Assembly: GCA_918807975.1 (NCBI GenBank)
Contig: OU964932.1
Coordinates: 1,488,001-1,552,000 of the forward strand
Length of the DNA: 64,000 nucleotides
Direction of reading: 5' to 3'
DNA from: Aplidium turbinatum
Taxonomy: Eukaryota > Chordata > Ascidiacea > Aplousobranchia > Polyclinidae
In this document: piece after piece, positions 11,501-22,966 of the stretch
Position numbering within the stretch: the first letter of the stretch is position 1
Layout of the letters: each line of letters starts with the position of its first letter
Made by a program: the position numbers and the translations under genes
Notes under the pieces: model-generated
Told to the model about the DNA's origin: nothing
The model's database searches: none
The model's input: only the letters and a program-made list of their open reading frames with translations

Positions 11501-14500
11501 CAGTTTGACCCTCTCCGAATTTGCTGAAAATCGGACAAAAGGTTGTATAACATGATTGAGCTAAAATTTGAAAATTTTAGCTCAAAATCTATCGTAGTTT
11601 TCAAATTATGACATGTTTAAATTGGGTACACCCCTGCGCTAATGAGCGCTTGGTCATTTTCGGCCATTTTTAAACAAGCATATGATTTTCATTGCAAATT
11701 TAATCTACTTCATTTCTGGCAAAATGAGACACTTGTAGGTATACTACATGAATCCAGTTTCAAAATTAAGCATTTTGAAAATATGGAGGCCCAAAGTGTC
11801 CCCATTTTGATGCAAAGACAAATTTTGGACCATATTAAAAAAGCTGTAGCTTCCAAACAAAACATAGCATTGCTCCCAAATTTATCCTGGAAGCTCTCGT
11901 CCTACTGGATTACAACTACATTGAATTTGGAAGGAAACACTGCTTTCATTAATAAGTTATTTCACGTCAAAATATGGACCAGCAGCAAATTTTGCTAAAA
12001 TACGTCATCTTGTGATGAAAAAATGACCCCGTGACACTGTTTTCAAAAAAAAATTTTTTTTCATCTTTAAGAGATTTTCATAAGAAACTCATCTTCTGAG
12101 TTTCAATTTTGTTCCGCAACTATTAAGGGGTGAGATGCAGTGATGTTTAACCCCTCTTAATATCCATTTCAAGCAATGAGTAAAACGTCAACATTAGCTT
12201 TTAAGTTAGCCAATTGCACTTGTTGTATCGTAAATGACATAAACAATTACAGCACATTGTACAAAGGAAGCAAATAACATTCAACCTAAAATGACTGGTT
12301 GTCTTGTAGGCTACAGTACTGGAATTTGACTTTCTCGTAAATGTAAAACTTGTAAATGTGTTTGCATGTTAATTTTCCTCCATGTTTGGTTCTTCACAAC
12401 TTTTGATTTAAACCATTTACAAAGCTGAAATTTGGTATTCTGAGTAAGAAGCAGCCCTAGTTTTCATATCTACCATCAAAATTGCCAATTTCAAATTAGT
12501 TTTAGAGATAGAACGTCTCAAAAATTGATTTGAAAATGTTTGAGCAATTTTTGATGTCCGCTATCTACCTAACCAATTGTCACAGAACTACCATTTTGCA
12601 TATCATTAACCTATACTAGTTGGTAATTAACCCCCATGAGACTGACACCAAACAAAAGTGAAATTATTGAAGTTTGGATGGTGCAAAGATGAAACCCGAG
12701 CAAAAAAACTCAAAATGCGCCATCTTGTGGTTCATATTTGACATTGTGGACAGTCATTCAGAAAGTCAAAACTTTCAGGAAGAAATCTTTTTTGCCTAAG
12801 CTATAGACAGTTCAAGTTTCAAATATGTAACCTAACTCCTTCAATAGTAAATGCAGCTGTGAAATCATGAGCTTGACCATCACATGCAAAAGTCTCGGGG
12901 GTGGGAGGTAGGGAGGCTCTTATTAGGCAAAAAATGAAAAAATTGCTGAGGACACCTTTTTAAATGGTGAGTTTGTCAGAAAAAATGACTCCTGCAAAAG
13001 TTTTAAATTTGAAATTGATTTAGGAATGATCCTATTGGCCCTCCCCCCCTAAAGTTCTGTGTCCTCCCCCAAAATACCATCTGCATATATATCTTAAAAA
13101 CTGCTTGAGCTAGAGATATGGTTTTTGTGTCAAAAGATGCAGAAAACATGATTTCCTATTTGCTTTCTGAACAGTTTAAAAGGGTGTCCTCAGCAAAATT
13201 TTTATTTTTTGCGTAATAAGAGCCACCCTACCTCCCACCCCCGAGACTTTTGCATGTGATGGTCAAGCTCATGATTTTACAGCTGCATTTACTATTGAAG
13301 GAGTGAGGTTACATATTTGAAACTTAAACTGTCTATAGCTTAGGGCCTTAGGCAAAGAAATTTTTTCCTGAAAGTTTCGACTTTCTGAATGACTGTCCAC
13401 AGTGTCAAATATTAACCACAAGATGGCGCATTTTGAGTTTTTTTTGCTCGGGCTTCATCTTTGCAAAACTTCAATAATTTCACTTTTGTTTGGTGTCAGT
13501 CTCATGGGGGTTAATTACCAACTAGTATAGGTTAATGATATGCAAAATGGTAGTTCTGTGATAATTGGCTAGGGAGATAGCGGACATCAAAAATTTCTCA
13601 AAAATTTTCAAATGTAAAAAATTTTCAAATCAATTTTTGAGACGTTCTATCTCTAAAACTAATTTGAAATTGGCAATTTTGATGATAGATATGAAAACTA
13701 GGGCTGCTTCTTACTCAGAATACCAAATTTCAGCTTTGTAAATGGTTTAAATCAAAAGTTGTGAAGAACCAAAGTCCAAACATGGAGGAAAATTAACATG
13801 CAAACACATTTACAAGTTTTGCATTCACGAGAAAGTCAAATTCCAGTACTGTAGCCTACAAGACAACCAGTCATTTTAGGTTGAATGTTATTTGCTTCCT
13901 TTGTACAATGTGCTGTAATTGTTTATGTCATTTACGATACAACAAGTGCAATTGGCTAACTTAAAAGCTAATGTTGACGTTTTACTCATTGCTTGAAATG
14001 GATATTAAGAGGGGTTAAACATCACTGCATCTCACCCCTTAATAGTTGCGGAACAAAGTTGAAACTCAGAAGATGAGTTTCTTATGAAAATCTCTTTAAG
14101 ATGAAAAATTTTTTTTTTAAAAACAGTGTCTGACGGGGTCATTTTTTCATCACAAGATGGCGTATTTTAGCAAAATTTGCTGCTGGTCCATATTTTGACG
14201 TGAAATAACTTTTTTATGAATGCAGTGTTTCCTTCCAAATTCAATGTAGTTGTAATCCAGTAGGAGGGGAGCCTCCAGGATAAAATTGAGAGCAATGCTA
14301 TGTTTTGTTTGGAAGCTACAGCTTTTTTAATATGGTCCAAAATTTGTCTTTGCATCAAAATGGGGACACTTTGGGCCTCCATATTTTCAAAATGCTTTGA
14401 GACAATATAATTTTGAAACTGGATTCATGTAATTTACCTACAAGTGTCTCATTTTGCCAGAAATGAAGTAGATTAAATTTGCAATGAGAGATATAATTAT

Positions 14501-16705
14501 GCTTGTTTAAAAATGGCCGAAAATGACCAAGCGCTCATCAGCGCAGGGGTGTACCCAATTTAAGAATGTCATAATTTGAGAAGTACAATAGATTTTGAGC
14601 TAAAATTTTCAAATTTTAGCTCAATTCGGAGAGGGTCAAACTGGAGGGTCCAGGACGTTTGGCATGGAATGACCCTTTTGCATGTTTTTCAGAACTTCTG
14701 ATGATCCGTATAGGTGAAACAGGCTGGTAATGATTCAGATAGTAATAACTATATTTGACTATACAATAGTATATTTATATTGTCATAATTTTGGTCCATT
14801 GATTTCAATTACCTTCTTGAGTTTTTTACATACAGTTTGGTGAGCTTTATAAGTATGTCAAATTTAAACTAAATGCTACATAATGCATTAGATTACTTAA
14901 TTTCTATAACCTTGACATGAGATAATAGAAATGTTTTTATTTGTATCTGGCTGTTTCGATGAATACAGCTGCCACGCATTGTCGCTTTCTTGGTAATCCA
15001 AATTTCAATAAACCTTAACAAAGCAAAAACTAACAAAATTGCAACAAAATACAAATAAGTTGCTGATAAACTAACCAACAAGGGAATATTGAGCTGTGTG
15101 ATGTTTAAGTCCAGGTCACAGCACGACTTCTTCCGTTGGAACACCAGAGTGTGATTATACTTATACATCACAGTGTCGTTGGTAAAGAAAGCAACATTCT
15201 CTCTGGGCTGGTACAGTCTGAAAACAACATCACTGGTTGGTGACCTCAATATTTATGCAAGGAAATACATTATCAGTTTTGCTTACTACTCTATAGCATG
15301 CATATAACCTAGTGGCACTTGTTTACCTGTAAGTGAATGGACCTATCTCTTTCACAGTTGGCTTTCCTCCCTGGGAAACATTGTCAGGATTGGTCACATT
15401 AAACATCCAGTACTGCATATATATCGGCGGAGCCGGGGTCATCCACTGAGAAAAGACTGGTGAGTCCAAACCGAGAACTAATTGCTGCAACACAAGCAAC
15501 CACTAAGGGATGTAGAATAATTTATCATCAATAAGCTCTAGCAAAACCAATTCAAGCAGTGTCTTAAACATCAATCAAATAACTTAGAGCTTCTTCTTCA
15601 CCGTGTGTCACACGGCCGTAGCCCAGAACATCACGCAAGCTCTTGCTCTATCGTTGAGCTCGGCCAAATCCTGTGCAGAGCACCTTGCTTTTAGATCAAG
15701 GCATTCGAGTAGATGTTGCATTGTTTGCTCCTGTCCGCATTTACAACTTGTCCTCCCCATGGAATACCCCCAGTGTCTCATCAAAGTTTTACACCTGCCA
15801 ATGCCACTTCTTAAGCGGTTGAGGCATCGCCAATACTTCCACGGTTCACGCTTTCCGGGAGGAAGGCCCTCCACGGGTGAGAGTTCCATATTTGCCAATT
15901 CCTCCTGTTCCTCCTGCTATAGTGGAATCAGCACATTGGCGACGACATCGTCTTAACCTAATGGGACAACTGAGGCAAGGAAACTTTTTCTTGACTTTAG
16001 AAAATCTTGTAAAACACTTATATCAACGACCAATCAATCCATCCTGGTACAAGAAGCTTCCTATACGCTGACAATTTGTGTATAATAACGCAACACAAAC
16101 ATTTCACTTCCACGGAGATGGAGAGAGTACTCAATGCTCTGGATGGGTTGACAACATATTACACAGACAACCACCTGCGTGCCAACCCCAATATAACCCA
16201 AGTCTGCGCATTCCACCTTAGATCCCGGGATGCATCACCCCAACTAAATATTTCCTGGAATGGAACCAAACTGGCACACTGTAACTTAGAGCTGATAATA
16301 ATAAGCAAATGGTAACAAATACGTAGGTGTCATAACATGTAGGGTAGGTGATCAGAATGTATTTATTGTTCAATATACCATGTAAAGGTGTTTTTACGTC
16401 CCTCATTCAAACCTTTCAGTTACGCAAACAGTAAATATGGCATCATATCAGTTTGTTGATGCTTGTTACTTGAAAATCTATTTTAACGACTATTAGATAA
16501 ATAACTGTGAGCAAACAGACTTAACTAAAAAAATCAGCAGTGACTTGAAAATCAAATGAAATTCAAACATTACTTTATCCATCTGTGAATCTATGACTTC
16601 ATCAGCAACTTTCAATCCAAGAAGTAAGCCTCCAGTCAAAGCCAGTAAAGCTCCAACAACACCAGTTGCTATGTGGCAGGTTGTGGTACGGCAACATGCC
16701 ATCAT
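5540..16705 (-). CDS. CD36/LIMP-2 class B scavenger receptor, N-terminal half
   Basis: Six coding exons on the minus strand (16574-16705, 15327-15484, 15076-15217, 7185-7397, 6804-6895, 5540-5589) join in one phase and give about 262 residues. In order: short cytoplasmic N-terminus, first transmembrane helix, then the lumenal/extracellular domain with [14 protein letters not shown], the QPRENV segment, [28 protein letters not shown] and NMINGT. All lie in the order and at the spacing of LIMP-2/SCARB2 and CD36, which are two-pass membrane proteins binding lipids, lipoproteins or, for LIMP-2, beta-glucocerebrosidase. Several N-glycosylation sequons are present (NVT, NDT, NHT, NIT). The C-terminal half, with the cysteines and second membrane helix, was not found at 1-5540 and should lie beyond the left edge. 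Which paralogue it is cannot be told from half the protein. Confidence 0.93.
5590..6803. other. Receptor intron, no element recognised
   Basis: 1.2-kb intron between receptor exons 5 and 6. It is AT-rich with short open frames only. A short stretch at 5735-5840 faintly resembles an RNA polymerase III A box followed by a possible B box, but not well enough to call a SINE. Confidence 0.6.
6804..6895 (-). CDS. Scavenger receptor coding exon 5
   Basis: Acceptor TTTATTGCAG|TTTAAC, donor GAGAA|gtaagt. It encodes [20 protein letters not shown] and LHRWNGE. The family has NGTNDGDYVFLTG...EWNGK here. Two bases of the lysine codon pass to the next exon. This exon has no upstream ATG and is found only through its splice sites and family match. 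Confidence 0.93.
7185..7397 (-). CDS. Scavenger receptor coding exon 4
   Basis: Acceptor GGAATTTCAG|ACCGTT, donor CTAGGG|gtcagt. It encodes [12 protein letters not shown], then [15 protein letters not shown] and [10 protein letters not shown] over 71 codons, both ends in phase 0. Joined to exon 3 it gives NIPLLTVDTML with no gap against the family. The intron from exon 3 is about 7.7 kb and filled with TEs. Confidence 0.93.
7672..8132. mobile_element. TTAGGCGC fold-back element, truncated copy
   Basis: Left arm: ACGTCTTTTAGGTG, AGTTAGGCGC, CAAATAGGCGC, GTGGCG, ATATTTAGGTG and CATTTAGGTGC at short spacing, then the conserved AGTAAAGTCTGCAGATT block. The right arm returns this last block inverted at 8095-8120, and GACGTGGACC closes the element; most of the right spaced-motif array is missing. 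It lies in receptor intron 3. Confidence 0.75.
8548..8600 (-). ncRNA. Hammerhead-like ribozyme in Penelope repeat
   Basis: On the minus strand: CCTT|CTGATGA (core at 8583-8589), a weak stem II TCC-GTTA-GGT with only two C-G pairs, GAAAC (8568-8572), a 2-bp stem III with a 5-nt loop, cleavage triplet GTT, then AAGG pairing with CCTT as stem I. The core is intact; the weak stem II makes activity uncertain. Confidence 0.55.
8690..8960. repeat. Penelope-associated AACCTG repeat block
   Basis: Contains several spaced copies of AACCTGTRAAAATYAAATG. The same block occurs, forward and mirrored, at 59700-59960 and 60010-60340 inside the third palindrome. Non-coding. Confidence 0.6.
10093..11112 (-). 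mobile_element. LINE 3' half inserted in Penelope element
   Basis: An open frame of 336 codons encodes the end of a non-LTR reverse transcriptase: [32 protein letters not shown], a [15 protein letters not shown] block, and the C-terminal [14 protein letters not shown] with [14 protein letters not shown]. The frame runs to a stop 10 bp from a (TGAA)3-type tail (10093-10104), the usual LINE 3' tail. The palm catalytic motif is upstream of the 5' truncation point. Penelope sequence continues on both sides, which places the insertion. The intact frame suggests a fairly young insertion. Clade uncertain. Confidence 0.85.
11095..11160. repeat. (CAAT)n-type microsatellite at LINE border
   Basis: CAATCAATCAATCAAAT-type repeats. 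On the minus strand the first units (GATTGTTTGATG) look like expanded Penelope sequence at the 5' border of the LINE. Confidence 0.7.
11300..11459 (+). mobile_element. Left part of Penelope long repeat
   Basis: TTTAATATCTTTTCAGG and GCAGATTAAATTACAG blocks match 60345-60490 and the inverse of 59560-59690. The repeat is cut at 11459 by the 3.2-kb palindrome and continues at 14676 with the hammerhead. Confidence 0.65.
11460..14675. mobile_element. Giant palindromic element 1, 3.2 kb
   Basis: Begins GGGTCATTCCATGCCAAACG and ends in the exact inverse. Both arms, about 1.5 kb each, pair almost throughout, meeting around a central spacer near 12970-13170. Flanks TTTT (11456-11459) and TTTT (14676-14679) fit a 4-bp target duplication, although the target is T-rich. 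The arms each carry a short open frame (11642-11998 and 14167-14382) that is the same sequence mirrored and resembles nothing I know. No transposase. It shares ends with the elements at 17761 and 58366. Confidence 0.88.
14676..14770 (+). ncRNA. Degenerate hammerhead in Penelope repeat
   Basis: CTGATGA (14698-14704), then a TCC-GTATA-GGT stem and GAAAC (14716-14720) followed by GGTAAT. This is the continuation of the repeat cut at 11459. Stem I pairing is poor (ACTT against ATGATT), so it is probably inactive. Confidence 0.4.
15076..15217 (-). CDS. Scavenger receptor coding exon 3
   Basis: Acceptor GTTTTCAG|ACTG, donor TTG|gttagt. It encodes (R)[16 protein letters not shown] through [11 protein letters not shown]. 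The 142-nt exon ends in phase 0, exactly where the family has NIPVLTV. The open frame continues past the donor to 14893 as a hydrophobic run, but family alignment stops at the donor, so that extension is intron. Confidence 0.92.
15327..15484 (-). CDS. Scavenger receptor coding exon 2
   Basis: Acceptor TTGTGTTGCAG|CAATTA, donor TACAG|gtaaac. It encodes [14 protein letters not shown], then [15 protein letters not shown] and KEIGPFTY. This matches the family block beginning at the membrane-proximal region and ending at GPYTYR. The exon is 158 nt and leaves two bases of the arginine codon for the next exon. Confidence 0.93.
15595..16300. mobile_element. LINE with inverted 5' part
   Basis: On the minus strand 15608-15898 encodes the LINE C-terminus ([35 protein letters not shown]) with a GAAGAAG tail near 15590. 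Next to it, 15950-16300 on the plus strand encodes an earlier part of the same protein ([39 protein letters not shown]). The two pieces meet head to head, the arrangement left by twin priming. It is in receptor intron 1 and related to the LINE at 10093. Confidence 0.75.
16574..16705 (-). CDS. Scavenger receptor coding exon 1
   Basis: 44 codons from MMACC to QMDK. A hydrophobic stretch (about residues 12-32, [17 protein letters not shown]) is the N-terminal membrane anchor. Donor AAA|gtaatg, phase 0. Two tandem ATGs (16705 and 16702) are candidate starts. Just upstream, CTGTTTATTGTTTCAG ends at about 16718 and looks like an acceptor, so there is probably an upstream non-coding exon. Confidence 0.88.
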
Positions 16706-16804
16706 AATTGCTTGTCTGAAACAATAAACAGGTCTTGACAGATTCAAAAGCACTTGATGCAAAAGCCTGATGGTCTTAAAAAAATCATACGTACATATAG
16801 AAAT

Positions 16805-17731
16805 CATGGGCGCCTAAGCCGTGGGGGCGTAGGTGCCAGACCCCCACGCATATTTCTGCATGGGGACAACTTTTTATGAGCCGTATTGGTGCATAAAACA
16901 ATAGATGAACCAGCGATCGGCAGCGGGAAAACATTTTTTAAATGCAAACCGCAACAGCTTGGTGATAAATAATCACTAGAGCGAGTAGCGATGCTACAAT
17001 CCCACATAGCAAAAATCTACCATTTTGCGTCGATTCAATGTCATCAGATGTTGAATGCACCCAAATACAACGGTTCTGCGTCAATTTAAAGCCGATCATT
17101 CAAAGCGGTATATTCAAAGCCGATAATTTATTTACGATAAAGACAATAACCCTAATCCTAACACTAACCTTAACCCAGGGATCTCTGAAGAACAGAGATT
17201 TTTTCTTCAGAGATCCCTGCCTTAAAATTTCGTTGTTGAATCATCTGCTTTGAATTGTAGTGATACCAAAAACAACATAATTTGTTGCGTAGACGCAGCG
17301 TGCGTTTAGCTTTATGCGCTTGCAAACAGACTCTATCTCGATGTTTAACGCTTTCGAAAGTCGAAACCTCAGCAGTGAATTGCCGCGGCAGTGAAAAACC
17401 CCTGCTGTGAATAGTCACGGCAGTGAATCGTTTGCTGTGAAAACGAAGTCTCGGCCCGACATAACCAACGCAACAACAGACTCGCGCAAACTGCATGGCG
17501 CACACACAACCGTTGCCATAGAAACAAGATTAAGGGAGGGAATATGAGTAAACGCTTTTGTTGCATCTGCAACACGAAAACGGGTATTTTACAGCAAGTT
17601 GAAAGCAGGTCAGTCATAAGTTGCAATATTTATTACGTCATCCATCTGAGTGACATTTTGCTGAATTTACGTTGCTGTTGATGAAACACGCTTTCGCCTC
17701 CACGGCCAAAAAAAATAGTTAGGCGCCTATG
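16805..17731. mobile_element. Non-autonomous hAT, CATAGGCGCC family, copy 1
   Basis: Ends CATGGGCGCC...GGCGCCTATG, flanked by identical 8-bp duplications ATAGAAAT (16797-16804, 17732-17739), as in hAT transposons. A GGCCGTGG/CCACGGCC stretch lies near each end. Inside are a telomere-like CCCTAATCCTAACACTAACC run (about 17150-17175) and half of a CTGCAG-centred palindrome motif. No transposase. Confidence 0.88.
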
Positions 17732-17760
17732 ATAGAAATGAATTAATTTTGAAAACAGAA

Positions 17761-19478
17761 GGGTCATTATTCCATGCCAAGCGTCCTAGACCTATCAGTT
17801 TGACCCTCTTCGATTTTGCTCAAACTTGGTCAAAATGTTATTTGGCATGATTTAGCCATGAATTACAAATTTTAGCTCAGTATCTATTATAGTTTTGGAA
17901 ATATGATGTTTTAAAGTTTTAGGTAACGCCTAAACTTTTTCGCATTCGTTTTTTTGGACCATTTTCAATTAACCATATCTTTTTCTCCGAAGGTTATATA
18001 AAGTTTATTTTTTGGTAAAATGATTCACTTTTAGCTATATTACATCATTGCATTGTCAAAATGCAATTAATTTGCAGCATAATGGAGTAATCAAGCCTCA
18101 AAGTAGCTCTTTTCTTAGCTCTTTTCTTCACCAAATACAAATTTTGTGCCATATTTGGAAGTCTGTAACTTTTTTATGAAAAGTAGGATGGTTATTATAT
18201 TTATCATGTATGCTCTTTCCCTACCAGGCAACAACTTCACCAAGTTTGATAAGTAATATTATATTTATTAAAAAGTTACAATGCATCAAAATATGGACCT
18301 CAAGCAAAAAAGCCAAAATAACGCCATTTTGTGGCATAAAAATACCCCCGCAACAAAGTGTTTACAAAATAATCTTTTTAACCATTTGAAGAACATTACC
18401 TAAGGAACTTGTGTACAAAGTTTTGACTTTGTCACTCAACCATTTAAGCGGTTGAAGTGAAAGAGCAAAAAATAACTGTAGAGACAAAACTATTGCTCTG
18501 AGCCATTTGGAACTGTTTTTATTGAATTCAGTGCCCCTGAAAACCCCCAAATAGCAATTTTCTCCACTCTTCTACCATGTATATAAGAAACATACTTAAA
18601 AATCACTCATGCGTAACCAGGATTTGCCCCTCGTGTGGCCAGATTGCAATCCTCAATATCTCGAGAACCAAAGGCCATAGAATGCTAATTTTTTTTTAAA
18701 AGAGTTGTCTCAATGAGCTCTATCTAAACACAATATATCATAAAATTCTGGAACCATGGGTGTACTAATACCACGGCCCCCAACTTACCTCTTAATAGTT
18801 GAGTGACAAAATCAAAACTTTGCACACAAGTTCCTTAGGTAATGTTCTTCAACAGGTTAAAAAGATTATTTTGTAAACACTTTGTTACGGGGGTATTTTT
18901 ATACCACAAGATGGCGTTATTTTGACTTTTTTTGCTTGAGGTGCATATTTTGATGCATTGTAACTTTCTAATAAATATAATGTTACTTATCAAACTTGGT
19001 GAAGTTGTTGCCTGGTAGGGAAAGAGCATACATGATAAATATAATAACCATCCTACTTTTCATAAAAAAGTTACAGACTTCCAAATATGGCACAAAATTT
19101 GTTTTTGATGAAGAAAAGAGCTACTTTGAGGCTTGATTACTCGACTATGCTGCACATTAATTGCATTTTGACAAGACAATCATGTAATGTGGCTAAAAGT
19201 GAGTCATTTTACCAAAAATGAACTTTATATAATCTTCGGAGCAAATAATGTGGTTAATTGAAAATGGTCCAAAAAACCGAATGCGGAAAAGTTTAAGGGG
19301 TACCGGTACCTAAAACTTTAAAGCAGTCATATTTCCAAAACTACAATAGATATTGAGCTAAAATTTGTAATGCATGGCTAAATCATGCCAAATAACATTT
19401 TGACCAAGTTTGAGCAAAATCGAAGAGGGTCAAACTGGGATCTTTATGATTTTCAGGACGTTTGGCATGGAATGACCC
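17761..19478. mobile_element. Giant palindromic element 2, 1.7 kb
   Basis: Begins GGGTCATTATTCCATGCC and ends GGCATGGAATGACCC. Arms of roughly 800 bp mirror one another around about 18620. Flanks AGAA / AGTA are a possible 4-bp duplication with one change. Past the terminal 50 bp the arms show only patchy likeness to palindrome 1, so the two belong to different subfamilies. It carries no convincing gene. Confidence 0.85.
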
Positions 19479-20336
19479 AGTAGTGACTTGCATTAATAAA
19501 ACAAACAAAATTGTTGACGTGGATGGAAACAAAAAGCGGTGTGGTGCAATAAAGCAATAAACATAAACGTTACGTGCAAATATCAGCAACTGGGACCAAA
19601 TGCTCAGTAAAACTATTTTATTGATTTTTGTCGCCATATTGCTACTTGGCTCTCTGTTGAAATGTAGCAATTAATTTATGATTAATCAAATTAATCGTGA
19701 AGCACCAATGTATGATACAATAGCGATAATACGTTCGTCGTTCATCACAGTCACTGCTAAATACATTAGCACGTAAAGTTTGTGAGATAGATAATATATT
19801 ATTCTAAAATAATCCATGCTAGACGCAGCAAGTCAAAAATACACTAGCCTACCAGTTATATATATATATCTATTTTAAACCAACCCAACACTTTTGCCAA
19901 CAATTGCAAATCAAATACTTAAAGCTTGCCCTTGCTCAATTCGATATGCAATGAAATCATTTGTTTACCAACAGCTGTTTCTTGATGACACAGCAGCAAA
20001 TATTATTTAAGAAAGCAAACAGTGTCATAGCATTCAAATATTATGCAACAAATCAATATGATTAGAAGAAATTGACGTCACATGCAAACATTGCCTGAGC
20101 TTGTGGTTGCAATAAAAAGCGAAAAACTGAAAAAGTTGAATCTATCAATGTACCAAGCTTCATCTTGCAAGACATGTTGTATAGGGCACATGACATCTTT
20201 GTCTGAATAATCTGGCATAACGCTATTGTTGGTGTCTAATTTACCGCAACGTACAGTCGTACATCTCACCACAAGACGGGTTAGTCCAAAATATATTTTC
20301 TATTGAGCACATCTTGTCTTCTTCAACTCTATTTTA
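19479..20336. other. Intergenic AT-rich DNA, nothing recognised
   Basis: No frame above about 95 codons and no repeat that I can match elsewhere in the window. Confidence 0.5.
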
Positions 20337-20620
20337 ATGACGAAAAAATACCCAGTAATTTTGAACAATGACAATGAATTTGTAAGTTACAAAAAAGGCA
20401 ATAGAATCAATTGCAGCAACTACAGTCCAATAAACTCTTCAGTTCACCAACTTCTAGCTTTGGAACAAATTATAGAAAAATGTACTGAATTCAACAATTA
20501 CGTTCATATGATCTTTGTTGACTTCAAAAAAGTCTTTGACACAATTGACAGAATTAATTTACCCCACATATAGCAACTTTTGGATAAAACTTTCATCAAC
20601 AAATACACATCTACTTTTTA
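20337..20620 (+). mobile_element. LINE reverse transcriptase fragment
   Basis: LLALEQIIEKCTEFNNYVHM followed by IFVDFKKVFDTIDR is the finger/palm motif (FVDFKKAFD) of non-LTR reverse transcriptases. Only this short part survives, and its frame ends soon after. Confidence 0.7.
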
Positions 20621-20865
20621 AACTGTGCCACTGTCTGCAGTTATGGACACTCTTTGGTTTACGCCGATTGAGAACTTTGCTGGAGACGCCTTGCTGTTGC
20701 AATGCGCATAGATCACTGCTTGTACTTGTAGTTTGAGCACTTTAGCAAGGTTGGCAAAAGTACTAATTTAGTTGCCTCTTTAGGGACCATAAATTGGAAA
20801 ACACCCTGTGGGGTTTATAGCTCCATGGTTATATTCAGTATACCACTGGCACTGTACAGTGTACA

Positions 20866-21765
20866 TACTACACCAGTGGTTCCCAACTGGAGTACCATTT
20901 TCAATACTCTGGCCCCTGGGGTGCGGCGAGCTATTTTTCACACTCATTTACCTAAAATTAGTAGCATCCAACTCAGCCAGACGACTGAATGCACAAGTTT
21001 CACTGACTGAGACAAGACATTGCGAAAATTACTTCTGTAACCTACAAAACAACCACAACCAGTCCGCTACACGAAGAATAACAAAACGCATTAATTAATT
21101 AGACAAAATCAAAATTACAACGCTAGAACAGCTGTTTTTGTAAATCAATGAACCAAGTTTTGCCCATGCGAAATTACTACAAATACATTACCAGGGCATA
21201 AAAGATAGTGATGATTTCTTGATGTTTGATCTACCTACCACAGTAGACACTTTGTACATTTTCAAGCGAACATCATATTATTAGCACTAAAATGCCATGG
21301 CTTTCCTTTGAAATGTAGATTGAGACCCTGAATCACGATGCTGTTACACTTGCTTATGTTTGGTCCTCCAGTGAATGAGCAGGTCGTCGCTAATGTCTTT
21401 ACTTTTTTTTTTATTCGTGGATGTTTTTGTACCTCCGCAAACATTTCGAGTGTTTTCAATGACACTTCCCATGCTTTTTACGATGCTTTCAGGCGGACTA
21501 CTGCAATATATTTGTGCAATATTGCTAAGAACATGTTCAGCTCCGAGGTACAAGTTGGAGGTCGTAATTACACAGTGATACAAATCAGTGTCGGAACTGC
21601 AATGTGTCACCAAACTACCATGACGGGGAATGTTAAGTAAATTACAATGATGGTTGACAGTGAATGAAAGACTTTAGTAATGTGATTCTTATGGTAAAAA
21701 TTTCCCGCAAACTGACAAATTTCCCAGGAATCTCATTCCAGGATTTCCTATTTTTTCCAGGCCTG
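20866..21765 (-). mobile_element. hAT transposon remnant
   Basis: The right end (CCAGGCCTG, 21757-21765, preceded by a TTTTTTCC run) matches the left end of the hAT at 32583. The minus strand encodes PPESIVKSMGSVIENT and SKDISDDLLIHW, then LNLHFKGKPWHFSA (about 21262-21345), matching the product of the 32583 copy. A CCAGTGGTTCCCAAC motif at 20871 looks like a hAT end, perhaps of another element. The coding part is interrupted. Confidence 0.65.
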
Positions 21766-21769
21766 TATG

Positions 21770-22958
21770 TGATCTATCGCCAGAGCGAAATTAGTATTTT
21801 AGACCACTTCTGCTCACTAGAGTTGTATTTTTAGCTATTGCAATGTGTAAAATGTGAATTTACAGAGATATCATATAGACATTAGACAAGCATATTCTTT
21901 TAATTCCCTGTAAAATAAATAATAGCACAGACATAATTTTTATGAGTTTTATGCATATTATTTCGTTGAAACATACAAATTTTGCTAAGAAGTATGACAT
22001 TAATTCAATAATTTTACTAAATGGCACCCCTGAAAATTTAAATGGGATGGTGACCTACATAAACACAAATTTTGGGCCAGCAAAGTTTCTTGGCTAGTGG
22101 AACATTCTCAGAAATCTACAAGTCAATAGTACAAAAAAAGTAAAAAGCAGGGTGGTTGTGTGCACTCTACCTGGCAACACTATTATTTAATGCAGACTTC
22201 TTTGAGAACTAGCTTTCGCATCCTGTAGTTATAGAAATCCCTGCAAAACATTGTTATTGCTCTAGACTTCGGAAGTAACTTACCAATAATGGTCTTTCAA
22301 CGAAGTTAGCAGCTGAATTATAAAGTATTTCAATCTCAAAATAAAGCCAGTTTTTTTACTTAAATGATCTGCAGCATGACAAATTTTGGCTTACTTGTAA
22401 CTAAAACCAGGCAAATCTAAATGAAAATGTTAAAGCTAACTCAAGTACAAAAACACAACATGTTTACATTAACTTAACATAATGTTGAATCAATGTAAGA
22501 TTACAGAGTGTACAGTGTACACTACAGACCAGTGAATTAGCATCACAGATCAAGTATGAGCAGCATTGGTACCAAATGCACTGAGTTAATCTAAACATGC
22601 ACAAAAATTCAACAAAACTCTGAAGCTACAACATAAGCATATAGAACATAACAAGTGATTTGAACAAATTGCATTTACAACAAAATAGTTGAATATTCAA
22701 ACAAATCTACAGCAGAAGCAAAGACACTTTATTTCATAGTGCTTCAGTTCAATCAAATATCGTTTTTAGATGAATGTTTTTTGAGTCATGACATGTAACA
22801 TAAATAAACATCAATAAGGTGCACACAATATTGCAGCACAACCAAACCTAAAAAGCTATTGGTCAGAAAGGTGGTGTAAACCAGCCTGGTTAAGATTATA
22901 TCAAAATTTCTGAAGGTAATTTTGAAAGTTTGTTATTTTGCAGGTTTGCTGAGCATAC
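21770..22958. other. Intergenic, nothing recognised
   Basis: AT-rich, no coding frame, no repeat matched in this window. Confidence 0.5.
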
Positions 22959-22966
22959 TTTAAAGC

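Noticed and set aside
11642-14382. 118-codon and 71-codon frames in palindrome 1
   Set aside because: They are the same sequence mirrored in the two arms; no domain, no start context, no counterpart in palindromes 2 and 3.
14893-15075. Hydrophobic extension of receptor exon 3
   Set aside because: Looks like a membrane helix, but it lies past a good donor site, and the family continues directly into exon 4.
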